Origin: an uncultured Bacteroidales bacterium
Lineage (GTDB): Bacteria > Bacteroidota > Bacteroidia > Bacteroidales > P3
Assembly: GCA_900318175.1 (NCBI GenBank)
Contig: ONJQ01000015.1
Location: 1-64,000, forward strand
Direction: 5' to 3'
DNA length: 64,000 nt
Below are positions 14,937-24,570 of this stretch, in pieces. Made by a program: the position numbers and the translations under genes. Position 1 is the stretch's first letter, and the number at the start of each line of letters is the position of its first letter. The notes beneath the pieces were generated by a model. That model did not search any database. It saw only the letters and a program-made list of their open reading frames with translations, and had not been told where the DNA came from.

Positions 14937-16808
14937 TCAGAACTGGAAATAGATGAACGGCTGGAGGTCGGCGGTGATAAACTGGTAGACCACAAACACC
15001 GTGGCCACAGCCACAACGGCCATCAGCCACAGCGGCATGGCGGCAAACCAAAGGCGGTAGCGCCTTTTGAAACGGTCAGGCAGCCAGTGGATAATCATGC
15101 CCGCCACGAAGACCGCAAAGACGGGTGCATAGGCCGACAGTATGGCCGGTACCTGCTCCCAGTTCCACGTCCCTCCGATGCGCTCCACCATCTGTGTGGC
15201 CGTGCGCCAGGCTGTCTCGTTGGCCTCGGCGGGGTCCAGATTGGAACCCGAACGGAAAAACAGACGGGTGAAGCTGATGAAGACGAAGGTCAGCAGCGTA
15301 TTCCACACCGTCAGCACCCCGCCCTTCAGGGCCGAGGGCCTGTAGCGACCGCCCATCAGCGCCGGCACAAGGTTCAGCAGCACCGTAGCCACCGCCACCA
15401 CCATGAAAGCCAGATGGAACATGCTCAGCACCGGCACGGGATAGAGGTGATAGGCGCACTTCACCCCCAGATAGGCCACCACCGCCGCCGCCATGCGCGC
15501 CGCAGGGCCGCGCCGACGCCACCACTTGTAGACCAATATGCCCAACCCGTTCAGCGCTCCCCAGGTGATGAAGTTGAACGAAGCGCCGTGCCACATGCCG
15601 CCCAGCAACATGGTGTCGAAATTGTTCATATTGGTGGCAAAATCGCGCCGTCCCTCGGGGAAAGCAGCATAGACGAGCACCAACAGGCTCACCACAAAAG
15701 CCGCCGCCAGCGTGAGCCACAGGCTCCGCGCCATCAGCAGCACCACCGTCAGCATCACCGCGGGGATGACCCACGTGGCCGTCGTGGCGTTTCGGTTGCC
15801 CCCAAGGGGGATGTAGAGGTAGTCTTTCAGCCAGTTGCTAAGCGAGATGTGCCAACGTTTCCAGAAGCCCGCGGCATTCGTCGCCTTGTAGGGCGAGTTG
15901 AAGTTCAGCGGCAAGTGGAAGCCCATCAGCAACGCCACACCGATGGCAATATCCGTGTAGCCCGAAAAATCGGCATACACCTGCAACGAGTAGAGCAGCA
16001 GAGCGGCGAAGTTCTCGAACGACGTGTAAAGCAGCGGATTCTCGAACACGCGGTCCACAAACGAGACCGCTAACCAGTCGCTGAGCACAAGCTTCTTGCC
16101 GAGGCCGTTGAGAATCCAGAACACGGCAATGCCGAACTGCCTACGGCTGAGGGTAAAGGGCCTATAGAGCTGGGGGATGAACTGATCCGCCCTTACGATG
16201 GGGCCCGCCACCAGCTGGGGGAAGAAAGTGGTGTAGAAGCCAAAATCCAAAATGTTGTCCGCATGGCGGACCCTCCCCCGGTACACATCCACAATATAGC
16301 TGATGTTCTGGAAGGTGAAGAAGCTGATGCCCACTGGCAGGACGATAGCGTTGGTAATGGAGAAATGGGTCGAGGCGATAGTGTTGAAGATGTCCGTAAA
16401 GAAATAGGCATACTTGAAGTAGCACAGCACGGCGAGGTTCGCCGTCACGCCCGCCGCCATCAATGCGTGCCTGGCGCGGCCCACGGCGGCGTTTTGCTCG
16501 GCGCGGTGAGCCAGCCGGTCCAACCCCACGCCAAGGAGATACCCCACCACCGTAGAAAAGAGCAACAGCAGCACGAAATGCCCCGACGTTTTGTAATAGA
16601 AAAAGAGGCTCACAATAAAGAGGTAGCCGTTGCGCCACAGTCGGCGGCCACGGCTCATGCCCCTGCCCCGATGCCCAACGGAGACGATGAGGCAGAACAG
16701 CGTGTAGACGATGAAGAAGAAAGCCCAGAAATGAAACTGCGTGAAAAGCAGTGGATGCTCCATGTCGAAGGCGAAGAGGCGAGATAGATATGTGAGGAGG
16801 TCGGTCAC
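14937..16808 (-). CDS. MBOAT-family O-acyltransferase (AlgI/DltB-like)
   Basis: 623 residues with about eleven predicted helices. It contains the AlgI/DltB landmarks: LPVGISFFTFQNISYIVDVY, DFGFYTTFFPQLVAGPIVRA, LYSLQVYADFSGYTDIAIGV, NFNSPYKATNAAGFWKRWHI, and the catalytic-His stretch LGGMWHGASFNFITWGALNG. Such proteins pass an acyl (usually acetyl) group across the inner membrane to a periplasmic acceptor. Two SGNH proteins lie directly upstream on the same strand, matching the MBOAT-plus-SGNH pairing of glycan O-acetylation systems. The acceptor is not identifiable here. It follows the SGNH gene by 27 bp. Confidence 0.9.
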   Translation of the reverse strand: MTDLLTYLSRLFAFDMEHPLLFTQFHFWAFFFIVYTLFCLIVSVGHRGRGMSRGRRLWRNGYLFIVSLFFYYKTSGHFVLLLLFSTVVGYLLGVGLDRLAHRAEQNAAVGRARHALMAAGVTANLAVLCYFKYAYFFTDIFNTIASTHFSITNAIVLPVGISFFTFQNISYIVDVYRGRVRHADNILDFGFYTTFFPQLVAGPIVRADQFIPQLYRPFTLSRRQFGIAVFWILNGLGKKLVLSDWLAVSFVDRVFENPLLYTSFENFAALLLYSLQVYADFSGYTDIAIGVALLMGFHLPLNFNSPYKATNAAGFWKRWHISLSNWLKDYLYIPLGGNRNATTATWVIPAVMLTVVLLMARSLWLTLAAAFVVSLLVLVYAAFPEGRRDFATNMNNFDTMLLGGMWHGASFNFITWGALNGLGILVYKWWRRRGPAARMAAAVVAYLGVKCAYHLYPVPVLSMFHLAFMVVAVATVLLNLVPALMGGRYRPSALKGGVLTVWNTLLTFVFISFTRLFFRSGSNLDPAEANETAWRTATQMVERIGGTWNWEQVPAILSAYAPVFAVFVAGMIIHWLPDRFKRRYRLWFAAMPLWLMAVVAVATVFVVYQFITADLQPFIYFQF

Positions 16809-16835
16809 TTTTGAATGTGGGAATGTGTTTATTCG

Positions 16836-18101
16836 TTAATCGGTTCGCCGCCCAGACGACTGACGGTGGAAATCCTTGTAGAGCGCCTCGTGGAGCGCGT
16901 TGAAAAGGAGATCGCCCATCAGGCGGTAGCCTGCGCGGGTGAAGTGGACTTTGTCCTTCTGGGCCAGACCCGCCCTCTGCCACTTCTCCATGGACTTAAG
17001 GCCACCCATAATCTCAAACTGGTCCCACACGGCACCCTCTGTCAGTTCCGCCAGACGGTAAAAAACGTCGCGGGCCAACGGGCCATTGGTGTTGACGGCA
17101 TAGCGGCGGCGACCCGTCCGCCGATAGCTGTCGTTGTTGGTGACGAAGATGAAGGCACATTGGGGGTTGACCTTACGGATGGAATCGCAAAGGGCAAGGT
17201 AGTTGTTTTTGAAGGCCACGGTGTCAAAGTTCTTCTCGTGGGCGTCGTTGATGCCGATGCCGAAGATGACGAGGTCGGGCCTCAGCAGTCTCAGGTCGTC
17301 AGTGAGGCGGCACTTGAGGTAGTCCGGAACTGCGGCTCCGTTCACTCCGATAGAGTGGTAGGAGAAGCCCGGATGGCGGTTGCCTAAACAGACACCCGTC
17401 AGTGTAAAAGTCTGTCCCTCACTGCAGGGCAACACAATGTCGAACGAGTCGACGGGTTGCAGCAGGTTGAACACGTAGCGGTGAGTTGCCGTATCGACGT
17501 ATGAGGGTTCCACCTCGCGGCCATCAAAACCCAGTGTGGGCAGCACCCCTTGTGGTGAATAGCCCAACAAGACGATGTGCTGCACGAGGTAGTCAACACT
17601 CCTGTCGGTAAGAAGCATCTGTATGCGTGTGGGCACGTCCTTGGCCGTGACGGAGATGCCACAGAGTCCTAACGGATATTCCGGTTCCTTGTAGACGTTG
17701 CGGGTCAGGACGACCTTCTCCTTGCAATGCACCTTGTAGTCGTCCGGGTTATTGCATTTGGCTGCAGCCGAGTAGGGGAAAAGCATCCCGCGACCACCCA
17801 CGGCCTGCGGCCACCGCTGCATGATGCGGACGCGCACTTGATTGGGAAACACGCCCGCCTGTACATGCGAGCCCCCTATGTGTACAATGTTCACTGTCCC
17901 CTTGCCCGTAGTGGCCACTCGCCTCATCTTGCTGAAGAGGCGCTGCATGACGACGGAGTTGCTGTCATAGCGTAGCTGGTTGCTGTCATAGCGCACAAAG
18001 GGATACTCTTTTGTGTCGGGGGGTGTTGTTGTCTGGGCGTGGCAGCTGCCTATCCCCAAGACTGCAGCCACCACGATGAAAGCCATGGTCTTACTCAGCA
18101 T
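16836..18101 (-). CDS. SGNH-fold acetyltransferase/hydrolase partner of the MBOAT protein (1)
   Basis: 421 residues with an N-terminal signal sequence (MAFIVVAAVLGIGSCHAQ; a lipobox-like GSC is present, so it may be a lipoprotein). The SGNH blocks are HIGGSHVQAG near residue 74, FGIGINDAHE near 270 and DKVHFTRAGYRLMGD near 390. In AlgJ/AlgX- or PatB-like systems such proteins take the acyl group from the MBOAT and put it on a periplasmic glycan. The start overlaps the end of the upstream SGNH gene by 11 bp, so the two are translated together. Confidence 0.8.
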   Translation of the reverse strand: MLSKTMAFIVVAAVLGIGSCHAQTTTPPDTKEYPFVRYDSNQLRYDSNSVVMQRLFSKMRRVATTGKGTVNIVHIGGSHVQAGVFPNQVRVRIMQRWPQAVGGRGMLFPYSAAAKCNNPDDYKVHCKEKVVLTRNVYKEPEYPLGLCGISVTAKDVPTRIQMLLTDRSVDYLVQHIVLLGYSPQGVLPTLGFDGREVEPSYVDTATHRYVFNLLQPVDSFDIVLPCSEGQTFTLTGVCLGNRHPGFSYHSIGVNGAAVPDYLKCRLTDDLRLLRPDLVIFGIGINDAHEKNFDTVAFKNNYLALCDSIRKVNPQCAFIFVTNNDSYRRTGRRRYAVNTNGPLARDVFYRLAELTEGAVWDQFEIMGGLKSMEKWQRAGLAQKDKVHFTRAGYRLMGDLLFNALHEALYKDFHRQSSGRRTD

Positions 18102-19521
18102 CCGTCACCTCCAATCCCGCAGTCTTGGTGGCTGTCTGCCGCCGCATTTTATAGAGTCTGTACATATTGTCAAAAGCATTTGCCAGCCGGTCGCCCATGA
18201 TGTCGGCTCCCCGCTGTGAGAAATGAATGTAATCACCGCTGCCCAGTCCTTGGTCCACCCAGGCCGACATGGAGTTGGCTCCGCCCATTGCGTGGTAGAT
18301 GCTCCAGTAGGCCGCTCCGTGGGCACACACGGCTGTGCGCAGCCCCTCCACCACCTTGGGAATCCAGGGATAGGAATGGAGGTCGCCCTCTTCGGTGCGT
18401 TTGCTCATGTCCGAAGGTCCGATGAAAAGAATCAAAGCGTTGGGACAGCACTGGTGCAAGCGGTTAATCTGAGCACCCATGTTCTTGCAGTAATTCTCGA
18501 TGGCGCGGTCGGAGGACAGGTAGGGAACCGAGTTGCCGCCAAACTGCATAATTATCAGCCCCACATCCATCAGGCTGTAGGCTTGGGCCAGCTGGTCGCG
18601 GTTGATTTGGGTGAACTGGTGTCCCGAACAGCCCCGCATGGGGATATTATCCACCGCCACGCCAGGTCCGTTGTCCACCATCACGCCGTAGAGGTCCGCC
18701 GCACCTTGCACGCTGATGCGCACCTCCGCAGCCGCCGAATCCAGTCGCCAGTCGAACAGGTGCACACCCTCCGTCTCTTCCGACTGCTGCTGGGCGTAGG
18801 AGCCTGCCGTCAGCGTAGCCTCCAAGGGACCAGGGCGGTTGCAGAAGAGCAGCCTTATGCGCCCAAACTGCCGCAGACGGCTGTCGCGGTTCTTATGCGT
18901 CGTGGCCTTGATGGTGCTTGTGGCTGCACCAGCTACGTGGAAATCCTGCACCATGGGGCCATAATTGCCCCCTGCCCGCACCACAAGGCTGTCGCCAAAT
19001 GGCGATTGCCTTACCAATGCCCCAGAGCCGTAAGTGCTGACCGAATAAGAGGCAATGAGTGTGGCGAAAGGCACCAACCCCGGTCCGCCACCGCCGAAGA
19101 GGTCCTGCATACGCGACCGCAAGCGGTCGGACATACGGTCCATCTCAATCTGCGAGTCGCCATAGTGGACTATGCGGATGGTGCGGCCCGTTGTGGACGT
19201 CCGCTCCAACTGAGCAAAAAGCGTGTCGAAGAAAGAGTCGTCATCGTTCGGAAACCAGAAACGGATGTCGCTACTATCCAGCTGTTGTCTGTAGCTCTCA
19301 GTCGAGTCCTGCAGCGAGTCGAGCAGCGCAGCCAACGAATCCTGTTCCCGCAGGTACGCCTCCACATCCAGCTCATGCTGAGGATTCAGCACCTTGCTGA
19401 GCGTGGGGAACTTCAGGTTCAGCGAGCCGATGCTGGCACGCCCCTGCGGGAACACATAGCACACCCCCGCAAGCAGTGCTATCACAGCAGCCATAAACAA
19501 CAAGACCCTCCAAGCTTTCAT
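18091..19521 (-). CDS. SGNH-fold acetyltransferase/hydrolase partner of the MBOAT protein (2)
   Basis: 476 residues with one N-terminal transmembrane helix or signal anchor (about 5-25). SGNH landmarks: RIVHYGDSQIEMDRMSD near residue 115 (Asp-Ser replaces the classical GDS order), the Gly/Asn block MQFGGNSVPY near 327 and GDYIHFSQRGADIMGD near 443, containing the Asp/His pair. Tandem SGNH genes next to an MBOAT gene suggest two acyl-transfer steps or two acceptor sites. It ends within the next SGNH gene and lies 50 bp after lpxD, a gap filled with AATTC/ACATTAACACATTC repeats. Confidence 0.8.
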   Translation of the reverse strand: MKAWRVLLFMAAVIALLAGVCYVFPQGRASIGSLNLKFPTLSKVLNPQHELDVEAYLREQDSLAALLDSLQDSTESYRQQLDSSDIRFWFPNDDDSFFDTLFAQLERTSTTGRTIRIVHYGDSQIEMDRMSDRLRSRMQDLFGGGGPGLVPFATLIASYSVSTYGSGALVRQSPFGDSLVVRAGGNYGPMVQDFHVAGAATSTIKATTHKNRDSRLRQFGRIRLLFCNRPGPLEATLTAGSYAQQQSEETEGVHLFDWRLDSAAAEVRISVQGAADLYGVMVDNGPGVAVDNIPMRGCSGHQFTQINRDQLAQAYSLMDVGLIIMQFGGNSVPYLSSDRAIENYCKNMGAQINRLHQCCPNALILFIGPSDMSKRTEEGDLHSYPWIPKVVEGLRTAVCAHGAAYWSIYHAMGGANSMSAWVDQGLGSGDYIHFSQRGADIMGDRLANAFDNMYRLYKMRRQTATKTAGLEVTDAE

Positions 19522-19523
19522 CT

Positions 19524-19570
19524 CAACGCATTAAAGAATTCCCACATTAACACATTCACGAATTCAAAAG
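19524..19570. repeat. AATTC / ACATTAACACATTC filler repeat
   Basis: AAGAATTCCCACATTAACAC followed by ATTCACGAATTC, in the 50-bp gap between lpxD and the SGNH gene. Same family as at 25964, 27472, 27897 and 59543. Confidence 0.75.
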
Positions 19571-19571
19571 T

Positions 19572-20588
19572 TTACTTCTCACTTTTCAATTTCTGAATGT
19601 CGTTATACATCTCCTCCAATTTGCGCTGCAGCACAAAGATTTTCTTCTGCCTGTCGGCTGGCATGGCGGGCGAGCCCAGCACCACAGCGTCGTCGCCCAC
19701 ATTGCGTGTTACGCCGGACTGGGCTGCTATCGTCACCCTGTCACCCACCTTGATGTGGCCTACGATGCCCACCTGGCCCGCAATCATGCAGTTGTTACCC
19801 ACCTTGCCGCTCCCTGCGCAGCCCGACTGCGATGCCATCACGGTGTTGCTGCCGAAGGAAACGTTGTGGGCTATCTGGCAAAGATTGTCGATTTTCGCGC
19901 CGCGGTGGATAATGGTGGAGCCCATCGTCGCACGGTCCACGCAGGTGTTGGCCCCAATCTCCACGTCGTCCTCAATCACCACATTGCCTATCTGGTCAAT
20001 TTTGCTGTATGAGCCGTCATCCTTTGGAGCGAATCCGAAGCCGTCAGCTCCCACCACCACGCCCGCGTGGAGTATGCAGTTCTGCCCCACCCGGCACTCG
20101 CGGTAAATCTTCACGCCCGGATACAGGATCGTGTTGTCGCCCACCTCGCAGTGGTCTCCGATATACACCTGCGGATAAATCTGCACATTGTTGCCGATGC
20201 GCACATTGCGGCCTATCACCGCAAAGGGACCCACATAGCAGCCCTTGCCCAGCCGTGCCGAGCGGTCGATGCTGCTGCGCAAGCTGCGGCCACGCTTAGG
20301 TCGGTCGGCAGTATTGAACATGTGCAGCACTTTGGCCACACACAGGTACGGATTGTCCACCCTAATCAAGGTAGCGTCCACGGGATGCTCCAGCACAAAG
20401 TCGCGGCCTATAAGGATGGCTGCTGCCTTGCGCTCATAGATATAGTGGGTATACTTGGGGTTGGCAAGGAAAGTAATGCCACCCTCGTCCACCTCCTCAA
20501 TGCGGCAAGGTTTCCATATCAGGGCGTTCTCGTCGCCCTCTACCGTGCCCTTCAATTTCTGGGCTATCTGTTTGGCTGTGAATTGCAT
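19572..20588 (-). CDS. lpxD: UDP-3-O-(3-hydroxyacyl)glucosamine N-acyltransferase
   Basis: 338 residues, the usual LpxD length. It N-acylates UDP-3-O-acyl-glucosamine in lipid A synthesis, in the cytoplasm. The N-terminal domain ([35 protein letters not shown]) binds uridine. Then comes a left-handed beta-helix of hexapeptide repeats (about 100-310; for example [20 protein letters not shown]), with the catalytic His in QIAHNVSFG and the [20 protein letters not shown] coil. The C-terminal helix [16 protein letters not shown] is typical. It overlaps the preceding HhH gene by 25 bp. Other raetz-pathway genes are not in this window. Confidence 0.95.
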   Translation of the reverse strand: MQFTAKQIAQKLKGTVEGDENALIWKPCRIEEVDEGGITFLANPKYTHYIYERKAAAILIGRDFVLEHPVDATLIRVDNPYLCVAKVLHMFNTADRPKRGRSLRSSIDRSARLGKGCYVGPFAVIGRNVRIGNNVQIYPQVYIGDHCEVGDNTILYPGVKIYRECRVGQNCILHAGVVVGADGFGFAPKDDGSYSKIDQIGNVVIEDDVEIGANTCVDRATMGSTIIHRGAKIDNLCQIAHNVSFGSNTVMASQSGCAGSGKVGNNCMIAGQVGIVGHIKVGDRVTIAAQSGVTRNVGDDAVVLGSPAMPADRQKKIFVLQRKLEEMYNDIQKLKSEK

Positions 20589-21247
20589 TTCAAATAGGGT
20601 TCTATAAGTTTATATGTTTCAATGTCGATGATGGGAATATTCAGTAGGTCGGCCACCTGGGTGTAGTGCCCTGCCTCGTCACGCTGACGGACTATGGCCT
20701 TGGCCTGATAATAATCAAGATAGGGATGATGCTTTAACTCGTCGACGCTGGCTGTGTTGATGTCCATCTGGACCACACGGGCCGGATTGACAGTGAGGTG
20801 GGGTGTAATGTCGGCATAGCGGGCCGAATCCATCCCGTAGACCTCCTTCAGCTGTTCCAGCCGGCAATAGCCCCCCAGCAGGGAACGGTAGCGCAATATG
20901 CGGCGGGCCATCGTGGGCCCAATATTGTAGAGCTGAACGAGGTCCATACTGTCTGCCTCGTTCAGCTCAAACACAAGCGGTCTTTTCTTTCGTAAGGGCT
21001 GCTGCCACGAAGGGTCGGCAGAGCCTCTGTGCTGTGTAAAATGTGATTGTGATGACGGGTTCTGGATGTCTGCCAGAGCAGCGGAGGGAGGCGGAGTGCT
21101 TGCTTGCTGTTGCGCTTGGCTGACCGCTTCATTGCCAGCGGGGTTCCCTCGCCCTCTGAACTGCAAGGCCAGAAGCCCTGCGGTGGCGGCCAGAAGCACA
21201 ATGCTCAGCCACAAGTAGCCGCGTCGGCGCGTCATTCCTCCTTCCAT
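20564..21247 (-). CDS. Helix-hairpin-helix protein (ComEA-like), membrane-anchored
   Basis: 227 residues. One N-terminal helix (about 12-28, [17 protein letters not shown]) is followed by a Gln/Ser-rich linker and two helix-hairpin-helix segments: [20 protein letters not shown] with [12 protein letters not shown], and [20 protein letters not shown]. Both are ComEA/T2SK type; in competence proteins they bind DNA in the periplasm. Because comEC lies 8 kb away, a role in DNA uptake is possible, but this family is also found in Bacteroidota without known competence. The start overlaps lptC by 16 bp, and an ATG at 21235 is an alternative. Confidence 0.8.
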   Translation of the reverse strand: MEGGMTRRRGYLWLSIVLLAATAGLLALQFRGRGNPAGNEAVSQAQQQASTPPPSAALADIQNPSSQSHFTQHRGSADPSWQQPLRKKRPLVFELNEADSMDLVQLYNIGPTMARRILRYRSLLGGYCRLEQLKEVYGMDSARYADITPHLTVNPARVVQMDINTASVDELKHHPYLDYYQAKAIVRQRDEAGHYTQVADLLNIPIIDIETYKLIEPYLKCNSQPNR

Positions 21248-21804
21248 TCCAGTGTGCCTCTTTGGTGAATGATGTGGGGTTGCTTGAAGGCGTCGTCGCT
21301 TTCAAAGCGGTCGCCGAGGGTGATGCGGGGTCCATTCTTGGACCGCAGCGGATTGTTGCTAAATATACGGTGTTCCGCCTGTCGCCAGATGAGGTCTATA
21401 AGATAGACGGTGTCGCCGTTTTGAAGGTCTATGATGACGACGCTGTCACGCACCATGACTATCTGGCGTTTGTCGTACTGGACAGCGTAGTTGGCTGTGA
21501 GGATGCCCGTGGGGCGGTCTTCGCCGTCAAAGAAGCGCATTCGCACGCCCTGGGGATAGACGGTCTTGGATTCAGGGTCGCCGTATTGGCGCACGATGGG
21601 GGCTTCCATGAGCAGCTGCAGACTGCCGTTCTCGCTGCGCCGTATGTGGGCATTGACAATGGTGCTGGCAGGCAGGTTGCGGGGCTCGAAGATGCGGGTC
21701 TTCTCAATGTCATTGCCACAGGATGAGAGGAGACAGGCAAGAAGCAGGGCTGCCGCCCTGCTTCTTGCCTTGTGGAGGGATAGGGAATAGTTTGCCTTGT
21801 ACAT
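21232..21804 (-). CDS. lptC: LPS export ABC transporter periplasmic protein LptC
   Basis: 190 residues from the ATG at 21804, chosen because it places the signal sequence at the start; the frame start at 21855 would add 17 polar residues and overlap the preceding gene. The signal ends in a lipobox (LLACLLSSCG), so this LptC is probably a lipoprotein, as in many Bacteroidota. The body matches LptC beta-jellyroll motifs: PVRQYG..ESKTVYPQGVRMRFFDG, ILTANYAVQYDKRQIVMVRD and GDTVYLIDLIWRQAEHRIFS. LptC links the inner-membrane LptB2FG extractor to the LptA bridge. It lies between a TPR protein and the HhH protein. Confidence 0.9.
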   Translation of the reverse strand: MYKANYSLSLHKARSRAAALLLACLLSSCGNDIEKTRIFEPRNLPASTIVNAHIRRSENGSLQLLMEAPIVRQYGDPESKTVYPQGVRMRFFDGEDRPTGILTANYAVQYDKRQIVMVRDSVVIIDLQNGDTVYLIDLIWRQAEHRIFSNNPLRSKNGPRITLGDRFESDDAFKQPHIIHQRGTLEWKEE

Positions 21805-21818
21805 CCCGTGGGTGTGGG

Positions 21819-23150
21819 TTAGCGGGTTCGCACTATGGTGGAACGCCCTATCCATCCCGGGACGGTGTAGCTGTGGCCGTCGATGAGGTCAAGCATGAAG
21901 GCATCGTTCTTTTTGGGGAAGTAGGCGGAGTAGGTGCCGATGAGTTTGTCGGCGAAGTTGATAATCTCTTCGGTGGGTTCGACTTGCTTGGCATGGCGGG
22001 CTTCGTCGACGGCTACCCAGTAGGCGGAGCGTCCACCCATGCCGTCGTCGATGGTGCGGCTACTCTTAGCGTAGGCCTGGGAGAGCTGCAGGTAGGGCTC
22101 GCCTTTGGTGCGGTCGGTCTCGGCGGCGTTGAGGAAGGCGGTGCGGGCTGCGCTGTAGCTGCCTTGGCCAGAGTAGGAGAGGCCAAGGATGATGTAGGCG
22201 CGGTAGCGGTCCTTCTTGTCGGTAAGGCTCTTGAGGGCGTCCTGAACGTACTCAACGGCTTTGCCGTACTGCTTCTTGCTCCAGCTCATCTGGCCCATGC
22301 GCATGGCGGTGGCGGGTGAAGGCTCAAGCTGGTAGAGACGCTCGGTGGCGTCGAAGAAGAGCTGGTTGTCCTCGGTGCAGCCTTTCTTGATCATGATGCC
22401 GGTGATTTTTTTGAGGAGGGCGACGTTGTCGGGGTCGGCTTCGAATTTTTTCTGGTAGATCTCGTTGAGCTGTTCGCAGGAGGCGTAGGGCGAGAAGACA
22501 GACTCGACGCTGGCGATGTAGGTGCGGATTTTGGCGGCGTTGACGCTGTCGTCGGCCTCGACGTTGAGAGTGAGGAGAGAGTCGAGGAGGTCGGAGGCGA
22601 TGTCGTAGTTGTCAACCACGAGGGTGGGGTCGGCATGGCCTGCCTGGACATAGTCGACGGTGGCTTTGAAGAAGAGGGTGACGTAGTTCTCGTCGAGTTC
22701 GTGGGCACCGACACGGATGGCGTCGGCATAGTTCTCATAGATTGCCTTGACATCCTTGGGACGGAGGGCGCTGAGGTCCTGAGCCTTCATAGCTTTGACT
22801 TTGGCTTCCTCGCCGAAGTACTGGATGCGCTGGTCGTACATCTTCATGAGTTCGTCGATGTAGGCGTCGCGCTCGGCGGGGGTCTGGGCGACGTTGATCA
22901 TGGACTTAATGATGGTGGAGCCGCGCTGGTAGACGGTCTTGCTGAAACGGGGGCAGTGGAGCAGGATTTGGCGCCACGGCTCGTAGCAGTCGGTGTAGCT
23001 CTTCTGCTTGTAGAATTCCTGATAGAGGGAGACGTTGCTGATGCAGGCTACGCTGTCTTCGGGGGTCTCACCCCATTTGCTTTGCGCGCCAGCAGCCAGG
23101 CTGAGGCTGAGGGCTGCCGCCACGATAAGGACATTTTTCAGTGTTTTCAT
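21819..23150 (-). CDS. Exported TPR-repeat protein
   Basis: 443 residues with a signal peptide (MKTLKNVLIVAAALSLSLAAGAQ). The mature part is almost all helical tetratricopeptide-like repeats, clearest at about 275-400 (AMRMGQMSWSKKQYGKAVEY; AYIILGLSYSGQGSYSAART; EPYLQLSQAYAKSSR). TPR arrays bind partner proteins; here the position between an outer-membrane protein gene and lptC suggests an envelope role, but no partner can be named. It begins 64 bp after the outer-membrane protein gene and ends 14 bp before lptC. Confidence 0.8.
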   Translation of the reverse strand: MKTLKNVLIVAAALSLSLAAGAQSKWGETPEDSVACISNVSLYQEFYKQKSYTDCYEPWRQILLHCPRFSKTVYQRGSTIIKSMINVAQTPAERDAYIDELMKMYDQRIQYFGEEAKVKAMKAQDLSALRPKDVKAIYENYADAIRVGAHELDENYVTLFFKATVDYVQAGHADPTLVVDNYDIASDLLDSLLTLNVEADDSVNAAKIRTYIASVESVFSPYASCEQLNEIYQKKFEADPDNVALLKKITGIMIKKGCTEDNQLFFDATERLYQLEPSPATAMRMGQMSWSKKQYGKAVEYVQDALKSLTDKKDRYRAYIILGLSYSGQGSYSAARTAFLNAAETDRTKGEPYLQLSQAYAKSSRTIDDGMGGRSAYWVAVDEARHAKQVEPTEEIINFADKLIGTYSAYFPKKNDAFMLDLIDGHSYTVPGWIGRSTIVRTR

Positions 23151-23214
23151 CTGTTGTAAATGTTATACGGTGTGTTTGTGAATTAGTATTGTTTTTTCTT
23201 GTTTTATTGCAGGG

Positions 23215-24552
23215 TTAATCATATTTGCGTTTAACAAACCAGCGCTCGCATGAGCCGATGGAGATGCCGAAGGTGATGACATCGCGGCGCAGGAGGTCGA
23301 TGGTTCCAATGGAGGAGTAGGCTATGCCAAGGGTGAGGAGTGAGCGCCCTTTGCGCATGGGGAGCTTGAAGGCCATGCCGCAACCGGTCTCGTTGATGGC
23401 TGTGGCATCGGCGGTGCCATTGATTTGGAGGTTGAGCTTAGAGCGGTTGTGGTAGAGTCCGGCGGTGATGCCGATGCGTCCCCAGTAGGAGGTGGCGGAG
23501 GGGTTTCCCTTCCATTCGCCGCCGAGGGCGACGCGGTAGTTGGGGGCGGTGCGCAGAGCCGAAACTCCAAAGAGGTTGTAGCGGGGGTCTTCACGATATT
23601 CCAGTCCGCTGAGGGGAGAGTAGTAGCCGTCGAGGTCTATCTCCCATCGCTCGTTGCGCTCCAACGCGAGGCCGAGGCCAACGGCTATGGGCTGGCGGAG
23701 GGTGGAGGTGTAGGTGTCGCTCTCGCCACGGGCGGGGAAGATGGTGTCGAGCAGGTACTCGCTAGTAGTGTTGCCGTAGAAGGTGTAGGAGAGGGACTGG
23801 TCACTGACATTCATGGTGCGGGGCGTACGGACCGTGGCACCGAAGCGGAGGGTGTAGCGGCTGCCGAGCGGTTGGCGATACTGGAGTCCAAGGTCGAAGA
23901 GGAGGTTGCGGACAAAGGTGTTTTTCTGGCTGCGGGAGTTGAGGGCGTAGGTGGTGTCGTTGCCAAGAAACTTGTAGGTGATGGCACGGGTGATGTTGCC
24001 GTAAAGAAGGTTGACATTGAAACCCAGGGAGAGGCGGGAGCCGATGTTGAAGCCATTGCCCCAGTAGAGCTGGGAGACGCCGCCCTGACCGGCATAGATG
24101 GTCTGGACGTCGCCCAAGTCAGTGCCGAGGCGGGTCTGGATGGACTCATAGTCGACACTGCTGTAGGGAAGCAGACCTGCCGATGTTTTCCACCAGTCGG
24201 TAATGGGGAAGGCGATGGTCAGGTAGGCCAGACTGCCATCGGCATCGGTGAGGTGGTTGACATCGTTGCGGAGGACGCAGCTCTGGATGTTGACGCCAAT
24301 GTCGAAGACGAAACTCTCCGGCTCGATGGCAGCATAGGAGGCTGGATTGAAGGGGTTGATGGTGTTGCGCGCGGAGCGGGTATAGACGGCGCCTCCAATG
24401 CCAAAGGCCGTGGGCATGTTGTAGGGCTGGTCGGTAAGGCCGATGCCGTATTGGGAGAATGGGATGTTGAACCCGTTCTGTGCCCGGAGGCTCACAGGGC
24501 TTGCCGCGGCTATAAGGGCCAGGGCGAGGATGAGTGTGTGTCTATTCTTCAT
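23215..24552 (-). CDS. Predicted outer-membrane beta-barrel protein (FadL/OmpP1-like)
   Basis: 445 residues. A signal peptide (MKNRHTLILALALIAAASPVSLRAQ) is followed by NGFNIPFSQYGIGLTDQPYN and GIGGAVYTRSARNTINPFNP, the opening seen in FadL-like Bacteroidota barrels that begin with a conserved N-terminal plug and NP(A/S)S motif. The rest alternates hydrophobic and polar residues with frequent Gly/Tyr turns, as in a 14-strand barrel. Possible role: uptake of hydrophobic compounds across the outer membrane. The substrate is unknown. It starts 18 bp after coaX in a long co-directional block. Confidence 0.75.
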   Translation of the reverse strand: MKNRHTLILALALIAAASPVSLRAQNGFNIPFSQYGIGLTDQPYNMPTAFGIGGAVYTRSARNTINPFNPASYAAIEPESFVFDIGVNIQSCVLRNDVNHLTDADGSLAYLTIAFPITDWWKTSAGLLPYSSVDYESIQTRLGTDLGDVQTIYAGQGGVSQLYWGNGFNIGSRLSLGFNVNLLYGNITRAITYKFLGNDTTYALNSRSQKNTFVRNLLFDLGLQYRQPLGSRYTLRFGATVRTPRTMNVSDQSLSYTFYGNTTSEYLLDTIFPARGESDTYTSTLRQPIAVGLGLALERNERWEIDLDGYYSPLSGLEYREDPRYNLFGVSALRTAPNYRVALGGEWKGNPSATSYWGRIGITAGLYHNRSKLNLQINGTADATAINETGCGMAFKLPMRKGRSLLTLGIAYSSIGTIDLLRRDVITFGISIGSCERWFVKRKYD

Positions 24553-24570
24553 TTAGGTCAGTATGCTGTT

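Noticed and set aside
18223-19596. 457-residue plus-strand ORF opposite two SGNH genes
   Set aside because: It is an antisense shadow of well-supported minus-strand genes (signal, SGNH motifs); its composition is rich in Arg/His/Gln with no family similarity.
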